Positions 1 to 14,309 of a DNA stretch of 64,000 nucleotides are shown piece by piece. The translations under genes were made by a program, and so were the position numbers. Source of the DNA: Amoebidium appalachense. Its lineage: Eukaryota > Ichthyosporea. Numbering within the stretch: the stretch's first letter is position 1; the number at the start of each line of letters is the position of its first letter. The notes beneath the pieces are model-generated. The model had not been told where the DNA came from, ran no database searches, and worked only from the letters and a program-made list of their open reading frames with translations. Location of the stretch: NCBI GenBank assembly GCA_963693365.1, contig CAVNZM010000003.1, positions 3,968,001 to 4,032,000 on the forward strand, in the 5' to 3' direction.

Positions 1-88
1 AGAGGGGGGCCAAAGGGGGGGGGGGGAAGGAGAGCGGAGGGGGGAGGGGAGGGGGAGGGGAGGGGGGAGGGGGGAGGGGGGAGGGGGG

Positions 89-165
89 ATTTGAATGCGT
101 CAAAAAGTACGAAGTACACAAGAACAAACGGATAACACGATGGGGGGGGGAGGGGGGGAGGGGGA
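89..165 (-). repeat. 3' fragment of tRNA-like SINE family (family A)
   Basis: Reverse complement contains GTACTTCGTACTTTTTGACG and CATTCAAAT followed by poly(C), nearly identical to the 3' end of the copy at 21769-22020. It lies beyond the last visible SNRK exon, in the same orientation as that gene. Confidence 0.75.
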
Positions 166-409
166 AAAGGCATTAGAATGCGACGTACCTCTCTCATAGA
201 GAGAGAATGCGATAAAACCAATAGAGAAGAGCTGCCCAGGGCAAGGGAGACACACACACACGCACACGCACACACATGCACACGCACACACACCACATAC
301 ACACGCACACACACACACAGAAAGCGAACGGGATAGGAGAGAGGGAGCAAGAGAGGGAAGGAGTGGAAGAGGGGATGGCGTGGGGGGAGAGAGAAAGGGG
401 TGGGCGCAC

Positions 410-413
410 ATGT

Positions 414-479
<66 letters not shown>

Positions 480-598
480 GTGTGTGTGCGTGTGTGTGTA
501 TCTGTATAGGTGTGTGTGTGTGTGTGTCTGTGTGTGTGTGCGCGCGCGTATGTGTGTGTCTGTGTGTGTGTATGTGTGTTTGCGTATGTGTGCATTTG
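410..598. repeat. (TG)n microsatellite
   Basis: About 190 bases of TG repeat with scattered substitutions in the SNRK intron downstream of exon 725-616. It creates spurious Cys-Val open frames. Confidence 0.95.
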
Positions 599-615
599 AG
601 CGATATATATCAGAC

Positions 616-1115
616 CTATATTCATAGCAGCCAGGGCAGCCAGCACCCTGTTGTGCTCCTCAAGGGTCAACTTCTCATCATCCTCGTGCCCATCGTCAAC
701 ACCGCTGTAGCCCGTGTGCAGCAGCCTGGAAAAAAATAAACAAAAAAAAAAAAAAAAGGGGGGGGGGGGGGGGAAGAAAAAATAAGGGGGAAAAGAGGAT
801 TCAGCAAACAGGTACAAAAAAACAGAGCGAATGTGGACTTGCACAAACAACTGCATCCCCAAATGTTCGTATCCTATCATCTTTCCTCTTTTACTGCCCC
901 CCCCCCCCCCCCCCCCCCCCCCTTCCTGCCCCTTCTGACCCCTCCCTCCTTTGGTCTCCCCCCCCCCCCCCCCCCCCCCCTTCCCCATTCACCGGCCCCC
1001 TCCTATGCCGTGTGGTTAGAGATGACTGCAAAACCTGTAAAGCTTGCATATTTATTGAGCCCTGCTACATCATGTGCTCCTGAACTTCCGACAGCTATAG
1101 ATCACCCGTGTGTGC

Positions 1116-1174
<59 letters not shown>

Positions 1175-1536
1175 GTGTGTTTGCGTGTGTGCATGCATGG
1201 TGCGTGTGTGCTTGCATGTGTATGTGTATGTGTGCGTGTGTGTGTGTGTGTGTGCGTGTGTTGTGTGTGTGCGCGCGCGTGTGTTGTACAGATAAAGAAA
1301 AGGTAGGTATTGTGAGGTGGTGATGGTTAGGGCGGTAGTTCGTGTGGGGTGCAGGGCTTCGAATACACAGACCATCATAGATATTGAATTATCTAAAAAA
1401 CGAGCTAGTGATCTAATGGGCGGAATCATGCAAGTTCGCAGGGCAGATCAAAAGTTGGCCACCCCCCCTCCCCCCCCCCCCCCCCCCCCCTCCCCCGGCC
1501 CCTTTTCTCTTATGGGGTGTGTAGGGCAGGACAAGG

Positions 1537-1590
<54 letters not shown>

Positions 1591-1661
1591 CGCGTGTGTG
1601 TGGGTGTGCACGCACGCGCGCGCGCGAGTGTGTGTTTTTTCTTTGTTCTTTTTTTTTTTTT

Positions 1662-1692
<31 letters not shown>

Positions 1693-1950
1693 GGGGGTAT
1701 AAATGGATGCATGACATACCACGGTGAGTTTTTTATTTCAGTGATCGTTGCGCGCTCTAGCGGCTGCACCACGAGCATGCGCGAGACAAGCTTTCGGAGC
1801 TCATCGGACCATTCATCGGGCATTTGGTACCTGGAAGAAAGGCATGAGGTTGAGTATGGCAGGCAGACAGGCACACAGGAAAGGAAAGGGGGAGGTAGAC
1901 AGGCAGGCAGGCTGGCAGGGAGGCAGGCAGGCATGCATGCAGGAAGGGGT

Positions 1951-1998
<48 letters not shown>

Positions 1999-2527
1999 AG
2001 GGGTAGGCAGGCAGGCCGGCAGGCATGGGTAGGCAGGCAGGCATGCAGGAAAGCAGGAAAGGAAAGAGGTGGGATTGACAGGCGGGCAGGCAGGCAGGCA
2101 GGCAGGCAGGCACGGACACACACAACTCCCAACATGGCACCTACACGCACATCAATATTTCTCCAGGATACCTTTAAAAAGAAAAATAAAAAAGTCCCCC
2201 CCCGCTCCCTCTCCCCCACCCACCCACTCACAACAGCCACCCTACACCCACCCACGCCCACCCACTCACCTTGCCTCCATAATCTTAACCAGACTTTCCG
2301 AAGGTGAAGCATCTTCAAAGGGTAGCCGGCCGGCATTGAGCATAAACAGTGTCACTCCAAGTGACCACACATCTGCACCACAAACCAAAGTCAGACTACA
2401 TACAACAGACACCCTCCCCCTGGGCCCCCCTCCCCCACGCCCACCACCAAAGGCATCCCCCCCCCCCCCCCCCCCCTCCAAAAAAAAGGAAAAGAAAAAC
2501 ACGCACACCAAAGTCTGCCACGTACTA

Positions 2528-2579
<52 letters not shown>

Positions 2580-2949
2580 AAAAAAAAAGGTCAGCCAACG
2601 TACTACTATCTCCCCCCCCCCCCCCCCCCCCCCCCCCCTTCCCCCGCCTCCTCCCCCCACACTCCCTCCTCCTCCTCTCTCTCAATCAACCCCGTGTTCC
2701 TTTCTGCACGAAAGAAAAGCAAAGGCTGTGCTCCTACGTCCCACCCCCCCCCCCCTCCCCCGGGGCAGAAAAAAATCAAAACTATTTACGATAAAGAACA
2801 AACACCCACCGACAGCGGGGCCATCGTATGCGTCACCGAGCAGAACCTCGGGGGCCGAATAGGCCAAGGAGCCACACACAGTCTGCATCATTTCCCCGGG
2901 CCCGATTTCGCTGCTCATCCCAAAGTCGCTCACCTTTTTTTTTTTTTTT

Positions 2950-2980
<31 letters not shown>

Positions 2981-4027
2981 GGGGACAACAAAGGTGAACA
3001 TGGACGAGAGGAGCAAACCCGATAGTAAGAGGAGGTCTGATGATGTTTTCTGAGGGGGGGGGGCAAGGGAGAGGAAAGAAAAGGCAAAAAGGGGGAGTGG
3101 GAGGGAGGGGCGTGGCGGCGGGGGGGGGGGGGGGGGGGGGGGGAGGGGAGAGAGAGGAGAGAGAGAGAGAAAGAGAAAGAAGGAGTGTGTGAGAAAGGGA
3201 TAAGGGAGGAGGGGGGCCAGGGGGGGAGGTGTATACCTCAGAGTTTTGGAAATATCGAGGAGACATCAAGGGGGGGGGGGGGGGGGGGGGGGGAAGGGGG
3301 GGAGGAAGAGAGAGAAACAGAGAGAGGGAGGGAGGGAGGGAGAGTGCGTGTGTGTGCGAGTATGCGTGAAATGAGAATCGGTAAAGTGGCAGCAAGAGGA
3401 CACAAGAGAATCGCAAGGAGTGAGAGATACAAATCAGAACGCAAGATGGGGGGAAGTGTGTGTCCGTGTGTGCGTGTGTGCGCGTGCGCGTGTGGAGGGG
3501 AAGGGGTGAAAGGGGGGCGGGAGGGGGGAGGATATGTGTGAGCGTATTTATTTTCAAATAACAGCGACGCTCTCACCTTTAACGTATCGCCACAAAACAA
3601 AATGTTTTCCGGCTTCAGGTCACGGTGGACAATGTGCAGTTCGTGGCAGAACAGCACAGCACACAGCATCTGCTTGAAGTATCTTCTTGCTGTCTCCTCC
3701 GGCAACCGCCCTTGCTTCTCCAGCTGAAACGAAAATACATTTGTCAATGGCAAACAATTACCCCCCCTCCCCCCCCCCCCCGCCTCCAAACCCCCCTCCC
3801 CTCCCCCCCCCCCCCCCCCCCCCCCACAAACAAATAAACACACATACGCACGCACAACTCTAAAAATACCTACATAAAACAGCAAAAAGCGAAAAAAGAA
3901 AAATGAAAAAAGGGTGAAAGAAAGAGGATCTCGTTGCTGTTTCCTCCGGCTTTTCTAGCCGCAACAAGTGTAACCTTGACACTATACGACAAAACCTCCT
4001 CTCCCTTCTCCCATCCCATACCCCCCC

Positions 4028-4058
<31 letters not shown>

Positions 4059-4108
4059 AAAAAAAAAAAAGAAAAAAAACCTCCACATTTTATTTATTTT
4101 ACACCCCC

Positions 4109-4176
<68 letters not shown>

Positions 4177-4466
4177 AAAAGAAGAAGAAAGAAAAAAAAA
4201 AGAAAAGGAGAGAAAGAAAGAAAGAAAGAAGAGTAAGAGCAAGGAACTTAAAAAAAAGAAAAGAGGAGAAGGAAAAGAAATAAAAAATACAGAAGCACCG
4301 TGTGCATGTGCGGGCAAAGGTAAAGTGCACATGAACAATCACAGATATATCACACATGCACAACCACCACCGACGCCTTGCCTCGTTTATACCAAGTCGT
4401 GTGCGCACACATTCGTGCACACAAGACACGAGTACACACGCACGCACGCACGCACACACACACACA

Positions 4467-4510
<44 letters not shown>

Positions 4511-5011
4511 CACACGCACGCACGCACGCACCCCTTCCTCAGCCTCCCACCTACCCGCGCACAACACACACCCACGTACACACGGCACACAACCGTACAA
4601 ACGTACATGTCCAAGCACAGACACAGGCACATGCAAAGGCAAACACACACAGAGGAGCTCCTACGCCTCCAAAGGAAAAAAGCTTCGGTGGTAGTGGCAG
4701 CGGTGTTTGGTTGGAAAAGGGGGGGAGGTGGGGTGGGGGATGAGGAGAGATTTTACCTTTTCAAACAAATCACCACCATCAGCATATTCCAAAATCAGAA
4801 AAAGCTGCGTGGGCGTCTCTGCCACCTCATAGAGGGAGATGATGTGTGGGTGGTGTAGCAGTTGCATGCACCTCACTTCGTTATACAGACGCGAACGTGT
4901 TACGTCGTCCAGCTTCGTCTTATCGATGATTTTTATTGCCACCTGAAAATGAGACGTGTATATATGTTAACGACTCGTTCTTAGATTCTGATGTCAGCAA
5001 CGTACATAAAC

Positions 5012-5057
<46 letters not shown>

Positions 5058-5618
5058 GAGAAAGGGGGGGGGGGGAAGGGGGGGAGGGGGGGAGGGAGGT
5101 TTTAACGATGGTGGCGGTGATTGTGGTGCATGTAGGTGTGATGGTGGTCGTGGAGGTGGAACGAAGGATTAGTGGCAGTGTGTTTGTGTGTGTGTGTGTG
5201 TGTGTGGGCTGGGGGGGGGGGGGGGAAGCATGTTCAAAGTGCATCTTTCGTCTCTGCCCCGTGTCAGAAAGCCCCTCTTTCCGTTGCCCCTTTACACCGA
5301 TTCATACCTCAAACCGAAACCAGAAGCGAGACAGCAAGAAAAAGACAATACAAGGCGAACCCCTTCTTCAAGGTGTGGCAACCTAGAGCCCCCATGCCTT
5401 CCATATTTCGTCACTTTTTCCCCGAAAAGATAGAGCGTCTGCAAACTAATTGAATATCTTTTGTACACACACACACACAAACCCTCCCCTCCCCCCCCCT
5501 CCCCCCCCCCCCCCGGCCTGCTCCTCACCCCCCAAAAAACGATATGCAAGCACACCCACAGTATGCTCAAACACAACAGACATGCACACACAGTCATACA
5601 TGCAGTCAACACACACAC

Positions 5619-5688
<70 letters not shown>

Positions 5689-6135
5689 AGGCGAGCACCC
5701 CTGCTTGTGCCACACACATTCATAGATACAAACATGCACGCGTGCACACACGTATAGGCAAACACACACACTAATGCGTGCATGCACGCACGCACGAAAG
5801 CACAAGACACACATGCACACACACACCGCACACAGCCAAGCACGGAAACACACACAAACACATACACCACACATATAATATAATATACGCACAAAGCATA
5901 CCTTCTCCTTGGTCAAGGCATGCGTTGCCATCTTCACCACTCCAAAGTGACCCCTTCCTATCGTCTCCTTGAAATCATACAACCCAACAAAGTCCCCCCC
6001 ACTTAATTGACGAGGTCGGATCTCCGGGCTTTTCTTTTTCGTTACAACAGCAACACTGCTTGAACCCAGATGTTTGCTTGATGGCGCCATCTGGGGAGCC
6101 ACCTTGGCGGCACTCCCCACCAAAACATTTTGCAT
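616..6135 (-). CDS. SNRK: SNRK-like serine/threonine kinase (3' end outside window)
   Basis: SNF1-related kinase of the CAMK/AMPK-related group, normally activated by LKB1. Coding exons read 6135-5902, 4942-4757, 3723-3577, 2933-2810, 2372-2270, 1830-1720, 725-616; all junction phases agree and give 338 codons so far. Visible motifs: Gly-loop [10 protein letters not shown], catalytic lysine in [25 protein letters not shown], an activation-loop threonine in [13 protein letters not shown], and [11 protein letters not shown]. After the kinase core, KNSPW joins LLHTGYSG and then LEEHNRVL, matching the UBA-like segment after the SNRK kinase domain. The start is taken as ATG at 6135; a GTG four codons upstream is in frame. 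A roughly 35-residue N-terminal leader precedes the kinase. The last donor at 616 shows the gene continues past position 1. Introns carry (GT)n, poly(C) and C(n)A(n) blocks. Family assignment is from motif memory; the lack of broken active-site residues argues for an active kinase. Confidence 0.95.
1108..1284. repeat. (TG)n microsatellite
   Basis: Imperfect TG repeat inside the SNRK intron between exons 1830-1720 and 725-616. A second (GT)n block at 1538-1600 and a T(n)G(n) block at 1651-1697 lie in the same intron. Confidence 0.95.
1855..2111. repeat. (GGCA)n tetranucleotide array
   Basis: About 250 bases of AGGC/GGCA tetranucleotide repeat with interspersed AGGAAGGGGT units, in the SNRK intron between exons 2372-2270 and 1830-1720. 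Units are degenerate and have no spacers, so this is a minisatellite and not a CRISPR array. Confidence 0.9.
2530..2590. repeat. Composite C(n)A(n) homopolymer junction
   Basis: A C run of about 40 is followed directly by an A run of about 19. Comparable blocks lie at 4021-4069 (C then A), 2935-2984 and 1651-1697 (T then G, the same thing on the other strand). The block at 2935-2984 ends at the 3' splice site of SNRK exon 2933-2810, so that acceptor is preceded by poly(A) in gene sense, not by a pyrimidine tract. Confidence 0.85.
3222..3270 (-). repeat. Family B short repeat, minus copy
   Basis: Reverse complement holds GATGTCTCCTCGATATTTCC followed by an ACTCTGAGGTATACA-type end and poly(C). 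It matches the copies at 19826-19895, 24740-24788 and 28385-28440 and lies in the sense of the SNRK gene. Confidence 0.6.
3927..3967 (-). repeat. Decayed copy of the start of the SNRK exon 3723-3577
   Basis: In the intron 200 bases upstream (gene sense) of the exon beginning at 3723, the first roughly 35 coding bases recur as CCGGAGGAAACAGCAA against CCGGAGGAGACAGCAA in the exon. The AG acceptor is kept and about 12 bases are missing. It is a border duplicate, not a working exon. Confidence 0.6.
4437..4530. repeat. (CACG)n tetranucleotide array
   Basis: About 90 bases of CACG/GCAC repeat in the SNRK intron between exons 4942-4757 and 3723-3577. Confidence 0.9.
5600..5687. repeat. (CA)n microsatellite in SNRK intron 1
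   Basis: In gene sense this is a (GT)n near the donor at 5902, while (GT)n at 5014-5050 is a (CA)n near the acceptor at 4942. The intron can therefore pair with itself. Confidence 0.9.
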
Positions 6136-7560
6136 TTTGCCCGCCACAAGCGAATACTTGCTCGAGCAACCTGTGTGATGTTTTATGTAATTCTGACGAG
6201 ATCCAGGATATAAGGGAATAACCGTATTACGTATAACGAACCCCTATTACTTTTTCCTATTTCTCTTGAGCTTCGAAAAAAGCTTCGAAAAAAAAGCCTT
6301 ATACTACAGCGTGGCTCATTGTTGATAAGCTGGAAAGTATTGGAAAAAAGGAAAAGCGGTCTAACCCTGTGCAGAAGAGCAAGGTCGTCAATAGATGCGT
6401 GAAGCCTCTTTAAACGAATTTTCACAAAACGTACCAGAAAACGTTGTGTCTTTCATATCCCAAATGTATTATCCGTGGCCCTTTCAATAGAGAATAGCTT
6501 CCCGTCCAAAACAGTTATAACTATGCTCCATACGCCATCTTTCTACTTCCAAATACCTATTCATAATAGGACCGGATACCACCCTCCAAGCCAGGTCTAT
6601 CCAGAACTTTAGGGCAGTGAACGACAACCTTAACTGTAAAATTTCGAATTAGGGTCCTGCAATGATTCTTGTTGAAAGCAAGCAGGTTCGAATATTCGCT
6701 GAGTCAATCAAGGTGAGTCCGCTTTTTTCGTTGTGGCAAGAACACCCGGCAGCATGCCATCTAATGTGTGATCCTAACCCAATAAAAACGCACAAGTTTA
6801 CTGAATGCCATTCACTGAGTCACTACGATTGGATTCTGGTAAAGTAAACTTAGTAGAAGTTGGAAATACGACACAAACAATTAATCTTAAACTTTTGCAG
6901 TTGTAGTTTTAAATTTTTACGATTTTTATATTCTTTTACGAATTTTCTTATACAAAAGTGTGACAAACACTAAAGTATGTGACTGAGCCGAAATGAGTGA
7001 TCATCTCGATTCCCGGGATGAGTAAAAGTTGGCTCACCAATCAATGCTCGCCTCCCTCACTGGCCTGTTGAAACAAAAGCATGCAATGCAATGCAAGCAT
7101 AGTGGCAGACGGGACTCGGCAATTTGATTCGCCAATCGATTTAACCATCGAGTCGGAAATGTTTAACAATTTAAATTCTAATTGAAGATCACATTATTTA
7201 CTTGACCCAGGTCAGCTAAGCATTTTCATTGGATGATCATGCTTGGTGAAGGCTGTCAACAGGCAAGTAAAGCCAACTTTGGAAAGTGTCACGTCATGGC
7301 ATTCCACCTACTGTTTTAGGCTTTCCTTTCCTTGAGCCGATGCAATCGACGTGCAGTAACCAATCATAGCGCTTGATGGTTTTAACATTCTATCATATGA
7401 TTGGCTATCTCATGCTTTACCCATGCTCCTGGGCCACGATGCAGCCGGGGTCAGGGTCCGGGTGCGTCTATGTCGGGAGTTCTTGGGTTATGTTAGTTCC
7501 TGTCGATACAGTGGACAGCCTAAAGCTGTGCGTGACCTACCCATTTAACAGCGTTTTTAC
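6136..7560 (-). promoter_or_regulatory. Upstream region of SNRK; repeat-poor, CCAAT-type boxes
   Basis: No convincing exon is seen. The stretch is free of long microsatellites, unlike the flanking introns. It contains several CCAAT or ATTGG pentamers: near 7031 (CACCAATCAATG), 7130 (CGCCAATCG), 7215 (CATTGGATG), 7357 (AACCAATCATAGCG) and 7400 (TGATTGGC). Because SNRK reads leftward from 6135, its promoter is expected here. The exact transcription start is not visible. Confidence 0.4.
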
Positions 7561-7561
7561 A

Positions 7562-10140
<2,579 letters not shown>

Positions 10141-12213
10141 CTGTACAGGTGTGAAGTTTAGGGGTGGGAGGGAATCTATATAGTTGGTTGGTGTGGCAGA
10201 AGGTCTACGAGAGACCAGAAGAAGCTTCCTCGTCACGGTTGCTATCGTTTGCTTGCGAGGGGAGGATGACGGGGGAGAATGACGGTGGTTTTTGCCAGGA
10301 CTAGCCGCTTGCTTGTGTGTGCTTTTGGGGTTTCTGAGACAGCCTGGGTCCAGGGGTGTTCGTAGAACCTACCCTGTAACCCAGTATTTATATCCATAGA
10401 GCTTTTCGTGCTCAATTGGTTATGTGAGGGGTCACAACAACCACGTTTAGGTTTTTAAACGCATTCGTAGTGAGTTCGACAGACACCTTGTGAGAAGATT
10501 TCGCCAGTTTAGATATCTAGATCTCCCAGTAACAAGTCTTTTTGGAAAGCTCTTTGAACGAGCTCTGCTGTTTCTTCTTCACCGTGTGTGTGGAAACTAG
10601 ACTCGCATAGAGAGTACAGAACCCCACTAGCGTCGTCAGAGGCAAAGCCAGCCTGGGCAGCTATGCCGAACGGAGCATCGTGGGTAATTATGGAATTACG
10701 TGCGTAACAGCTCATGTTTTTCTCGAGCTCATAGACACGTTGCGATAATAAATCACCTGTCTGTGAGGTTTATTCCTACAGAAGACACCTTTATTGTTAC
10801 ACAGCACGCCAGCAACCCCCAAGCAAGGTCTTGCTCCGTAGTCAGATATATTATGTAGTTGCTCAAGGTTTGAGGCAAGGTTTCAACGGCATGATGTCGC
10901 TGGGCGGCCGCCCGTTCGATTCGAATTTTAGTCGTTCAGCCTGAAAAATGCCGCCTCAAAACCACGGCTCTCTAGGACCGCACTCTCCCAATAGTACAAA
11001 TCTCTTGCAACGGCGGTCATTGACACTTAAACAGGTTCTTTTTCATTCAAAAAGGTAGTCCTTGCAAACCTTTGTTTGTGTTTCATATTATGGTGTGAAA
11101 AAAAAACGGTGATAATCGAGCACCGACGACGCAAACTGCTGGCTAAGCCAGACCTTGACGAAACAGTACAGTTTACCGAGAGTGTGCCAAATCGGAAAAT
11201 GCCGAACGAAAAAGGGTCAACCGAGTAGCCCTTTATGGGGCGCTACCTGCCAAATAAGGCGCGTTTGAATTGGCGAATTACCATTGGGTGCCGCCTTCCA
11301 TTATGCTTGCCAGTTTGCCATGCATCGAATATTCATTCATTCAGTGCGGCAACAGACTGTGGCACTGTGTCACACTCAGCTGCAGTGTTGACATGGCAAT
11401 TCGTGTGTGAATGTAGTGTAGTTTAGTATTGCTTTGCCCTTATTTCTAATAGTAATTTGGTGTGCAAAGAAAGCAACGAATCATTTATGCTGAAATTCGA
11501 AAGACCCTCCCGAATATTACGGAGCTCCCCCCGCTTTCAAGGCCACGCATGGCCATGGACGTTCGGGTGCTCCACGTACACGACTTGACTGCTTGTGACA
11601 AAGTCTGCGGGCCGGTTCGCTGTACCGTACGTACATTGTGTGACCACCCCACCGGCCGGGGTCTCATTGAGCGGGAGGAGGGGCATCATTCGGGATTCAA
11701 AGGATTCAAAGATTTTTGTGTGTGTGGGTGTGTGTACATAATGTGTGTGTGTGTGTTGGGGTGGGGAAGGGGAGGGGGAGGGGAGAGGAGGGGAGGGGGG
11801 GGAGGGGACACCTTTGTATGCGTGCATAATGATGTGTAGGGTGAGGGGAGGGGGGGTAGGATCAGAGGTGAGTGGTCTCCGTTTCCACAGGTCATGTTTA
11901 TTTTTCATATAGGCCTCCTTCTTGAGTTTGAAACTTTATAATTACGAATACCGTTGGGACAACAACTATGTAACCAGAACTGTCCGTTTTCATAAACTAC
12001 ACCAAACTACGACGTGACTATTATTTCCTCTACTGATACCGCATACATTCATTAGTATCAAGATGCATAGACACACCAATTCTTTGATAAATAACAAAAA
12101 GATTGAGATTCAACACAAAACATTCGCAACGGCCCGCAGATATGCCGGCTTGTGTCCCATTGTTGTGCTTGAACATGTCGTTAAGCAAAGCCCAGTTCTG
12201 TCACCATACGTAC
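10141..12213. other. Low-repeat stretch with weak exon candidates
   Basis: Mostly unique sequence. Possible minus-strand exons: 10323-10230, a Lys/Ser-rich reading containing SPPSSSPRKQTIATV after a CTGTCTCAG acceptor; around 10715-10509, ending GDLDI; around 11930-11880, reading KEAYMKNKHDLWK after an AG and in phase 0 with the DEK_C exon; and 11690-11537, reading NRPADFVTSSQVVYVEHP. None can be closed with confident splice sites, so they are listed as candidates only. A B-box-like GTTCGATTCGAA lies near 10914. Confidence 0.3.
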
Positions 12214-12630
12214 ACTCAGATCTCTCAGCTCCTCTCTGCAAGCCTCCACGTCCCAGCTCGGATATGACTTCTGTAGGCCTTCTTTGATGTGCCGCAGGGT
12301 AACATCTCTGCCCACTGTGACAAGGAAAAACTGTCATGAGTTTGGCATAGCTTGTTATACTAGCAAGCACCCGCTGTATGTAGGGCATTCTCGTGCTCGG
12401 CAATGAAAGGAACCAATACCGTAATAAGGAGAGGCGCCCCCTGCATACATGGGTCTCAATCATGCGAACGGAGAAACAGGAAGAAAAAGACCCCAAAAAA
12501 TAATAGACTAGATAGACTGAGTGACAGCGCTCACCTTCAAGGATGATCTTCTCCACGGCAGCTTCGAGGTTCTCTGGCGTTGGCGCAATCTTGTGTTTCT
12601 TGCTAGGGTTGCCGTCACACGAATCTTCCC
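12214..12630 (-). CDS. DEK_C-domain protein, two exons
   Basis: Exon 12630-12535 reads EDSCDGNPSKKHKIAPTPEN then LEAAVEKIILE. Exon 12314-12214 continues VGRDVTLRHIKEGLQKSYPS then WDVEACREELRDLS. The junction is phase 1 with GT donor and AG acceptor. The hydrophobic pattern (I-IL---D-TL--I---L---YP--D-------L--L) matches the DEK_C fold, a small helical DNA-binding or chromatin-associated module found in DEK and other nuclear proteins. A basic KKHK precedes it and could be a nuclear signal. It lies between the coiled-coil exon at 14260-13949 and the exons at 10140-7562, all on the same strand and possibly one gene. The assignment rests on pattern recognition; a profile search would settle it. 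Confidence 0.6.
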
Positions 12631-13324
12631 CTGTTTTATGTAGGGCAGATGAGGAGGGGAAACATGGCCAAACACGGCAGAACTACTCTCCACACTGTTC
12701 ACCGTTCAACCCTAACCCTCCCTCTTTTTATTTCTCTCTCTATCTGTCTCTCTCCCCTCCCCCCCTCTCTTTGTGTGTGTGTGTGCCACAATGGTTCGCA
12801 AGGAACAGGGCGCCGGGGGGGGGGGGGGGGGAAAGGGGGGCTGGTAACCGCTGGTTGGCTGGTAAGCAGAGAATCAGAAACCGGGCGTGGTAAATTGGCT
12901 GGAAAAACGAAGATCCGTGGGGATAGGGTTTACAGGAGTAAGCAACTGTGTGGGAATGCTAACGGCCACACCTACTTGTGTACTCCGGGTCTGGCCGGCC
13001 TCGCTTTGTAGAGACTTCCGAGCAGACTGCCGGGCTCGACTGCGCAGTAAATGCGGCATTAGAGACCTATAGATATGTGGAATCTTTCTAAAAACGAGTA
13101 AACGAAGTGGTGGTTTCTAACGGTGGCACAGCTGTAAGCATCCCTGCTCTGAAACATGCACCCGCACCCAAACAGAGTGTGTATATACAAGTACGTCGGC
13201 TTTCGTGAATGGTTCTGGCAAAAGACAAAGGCAATGGTGTACCCAGTTCTTCTTTATCGGCTTGATCTTGCACGAGAATAGCATTCATGGTAGGGGGAGA
13301 GATCTAGACATAGCCTTGTAGTTT

Positions 13325-13660
13325 CTTTCTTTCTTTGGGGGGAGGGGGGGGGGGGGGGGGGGGAGGGGGGGGGGAAGGAACAAGGAGAAGGGAAAGAGGG
13401 GGGGGGGAGGTGGTGGTGGTGGTGGTGATGGTGGGGTGGGGTGGAGGGGAGGGCAAGTGCAAGGACAAGGGAAAGGGGGGAGAGGGGGAGGGGGCGGGCG
13501 GGGGGGAGGGGGGGGGGGGGGGGGGGTAAGAATCATAAGATCTTTTGAGGGGCAGGAAAGGAAGAAAAAGCGATAGAGATACAGGCAGAGAGGGGCGGGT
13601 CAGGGGGGGGAGGGGGGCGTAGAGGGGGGAGGGGGGGAGCAAAAGAGGAGGCGGAAGTGG
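13325..13660. repeat. G-rich degenerate repeat block
   Basis: Poly(G) runs, (GGT)n near 13408-13430 and GGGGGAG-type purine stretches. The poly-Pro and poly-Gly frames here are artefacts. Confidence 0.9.
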
Positions 13661-13948
13661 GGCCCGGTAGAACGAGTGTGCGGGTTTATGTGTTTGCCTG
13701 CGCATGAGAGAGATTCAACGGTGCGTGTGTGCGCGTGTGCGTGTGTGAGCACACTTTTTGTTGGGTGCTGCTCTGCTATATTTTATGGTGTGAGCACTGT
13801 TCGTCCATGTTCTCTTTTTAGAGATTGCGTGGTGTACTCTTTTACAAGAAGATCGTAACGAGAGAATAAAATCCTACACAATAACGACAAGAAGTCGTGC
13901 CCTTAAACAAGCCCAATGACTACACACTGCTATCCACAAACCTTTCAC

Positions 13949-14260
13949 GTCTAATGTTGAGGAAAAGCTCACCGTTTCGTTTCTGGAGCTGGCAGTGCCC
14001 GTCCCTTTTCCTGCCGTTTTCTCACGTTTGGCCACCTCTGTTTCTCTTTGAAACACTCCCTCTTCTCTTCTAACGACGGTTTTCTCACGGTTCTGAATCT
14101 CTTTCTCCCTCTGCGCTATCGCAAGCTCCCACATGCGCATAATCTCCAGAAGCATAGCCTGCTTTTCATGACCGTTTTCAGAGCCTTTGCTCATGTCGTC
14201 AATCATTCCCTCCACAAGATGAGCGGTTTCAGTAAGGTTGAGTGTCGAAAGGAGCCTCAT
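13949..14260 (-). CDS. Coiled-coil exon, unknown protein
   Basis: A 104-codon exon between a CTTTCAG acceptor (14261-14267) and a GTGAAA donor at 13948. It reads LTETAHLVEGMIDDM, then ends in a strongly charged, heptad-like helix: LLEIMRMWELAIAQREKEIQ followed by NREKTVVRREEGVFQRE. The helix is rich in RE/KE and looks like a coiled coil. It is followed by a Ser/Thr/Gly-rich end. No family is recognised. Frame and acceptor require a phase-0 partner upstream, which the exon at 14486 does not clearly provide, so the junction is unresolved. Confidence 0.55.
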
Positions 14261-14309
14261 CTGAAAGAGAGTGCTCTAGTTAGCACTGACTTCGTTTTAG
14301 TAACGTCTC

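Noticed and set aside
899-980. Poly(C) tracts as telomere or i-motif arrays
   Set aside because: Pure C runs without a telomeric unit occur all over the window, next to repeat ends; no telomere-type repeat is present.
1855-2111. Possible CRISPR-like array (regular AGGC repeats)
   Set aside because: No unique spacers and a 4-base unit; the sequence is eukaryotic intron DNA.
3577-3970. Possible second kinase exon near 3927
   Set aside because: The copy lacks about 12 bases and does not keep the kinase reading; it is a decayed duplicate.
11462-11839. Plus-strand frame with DVRVLHVHDLTACDKV
   Set aside because: No splice partners or domain; the minus reading of the same bases is equally plausible, so neither is called.
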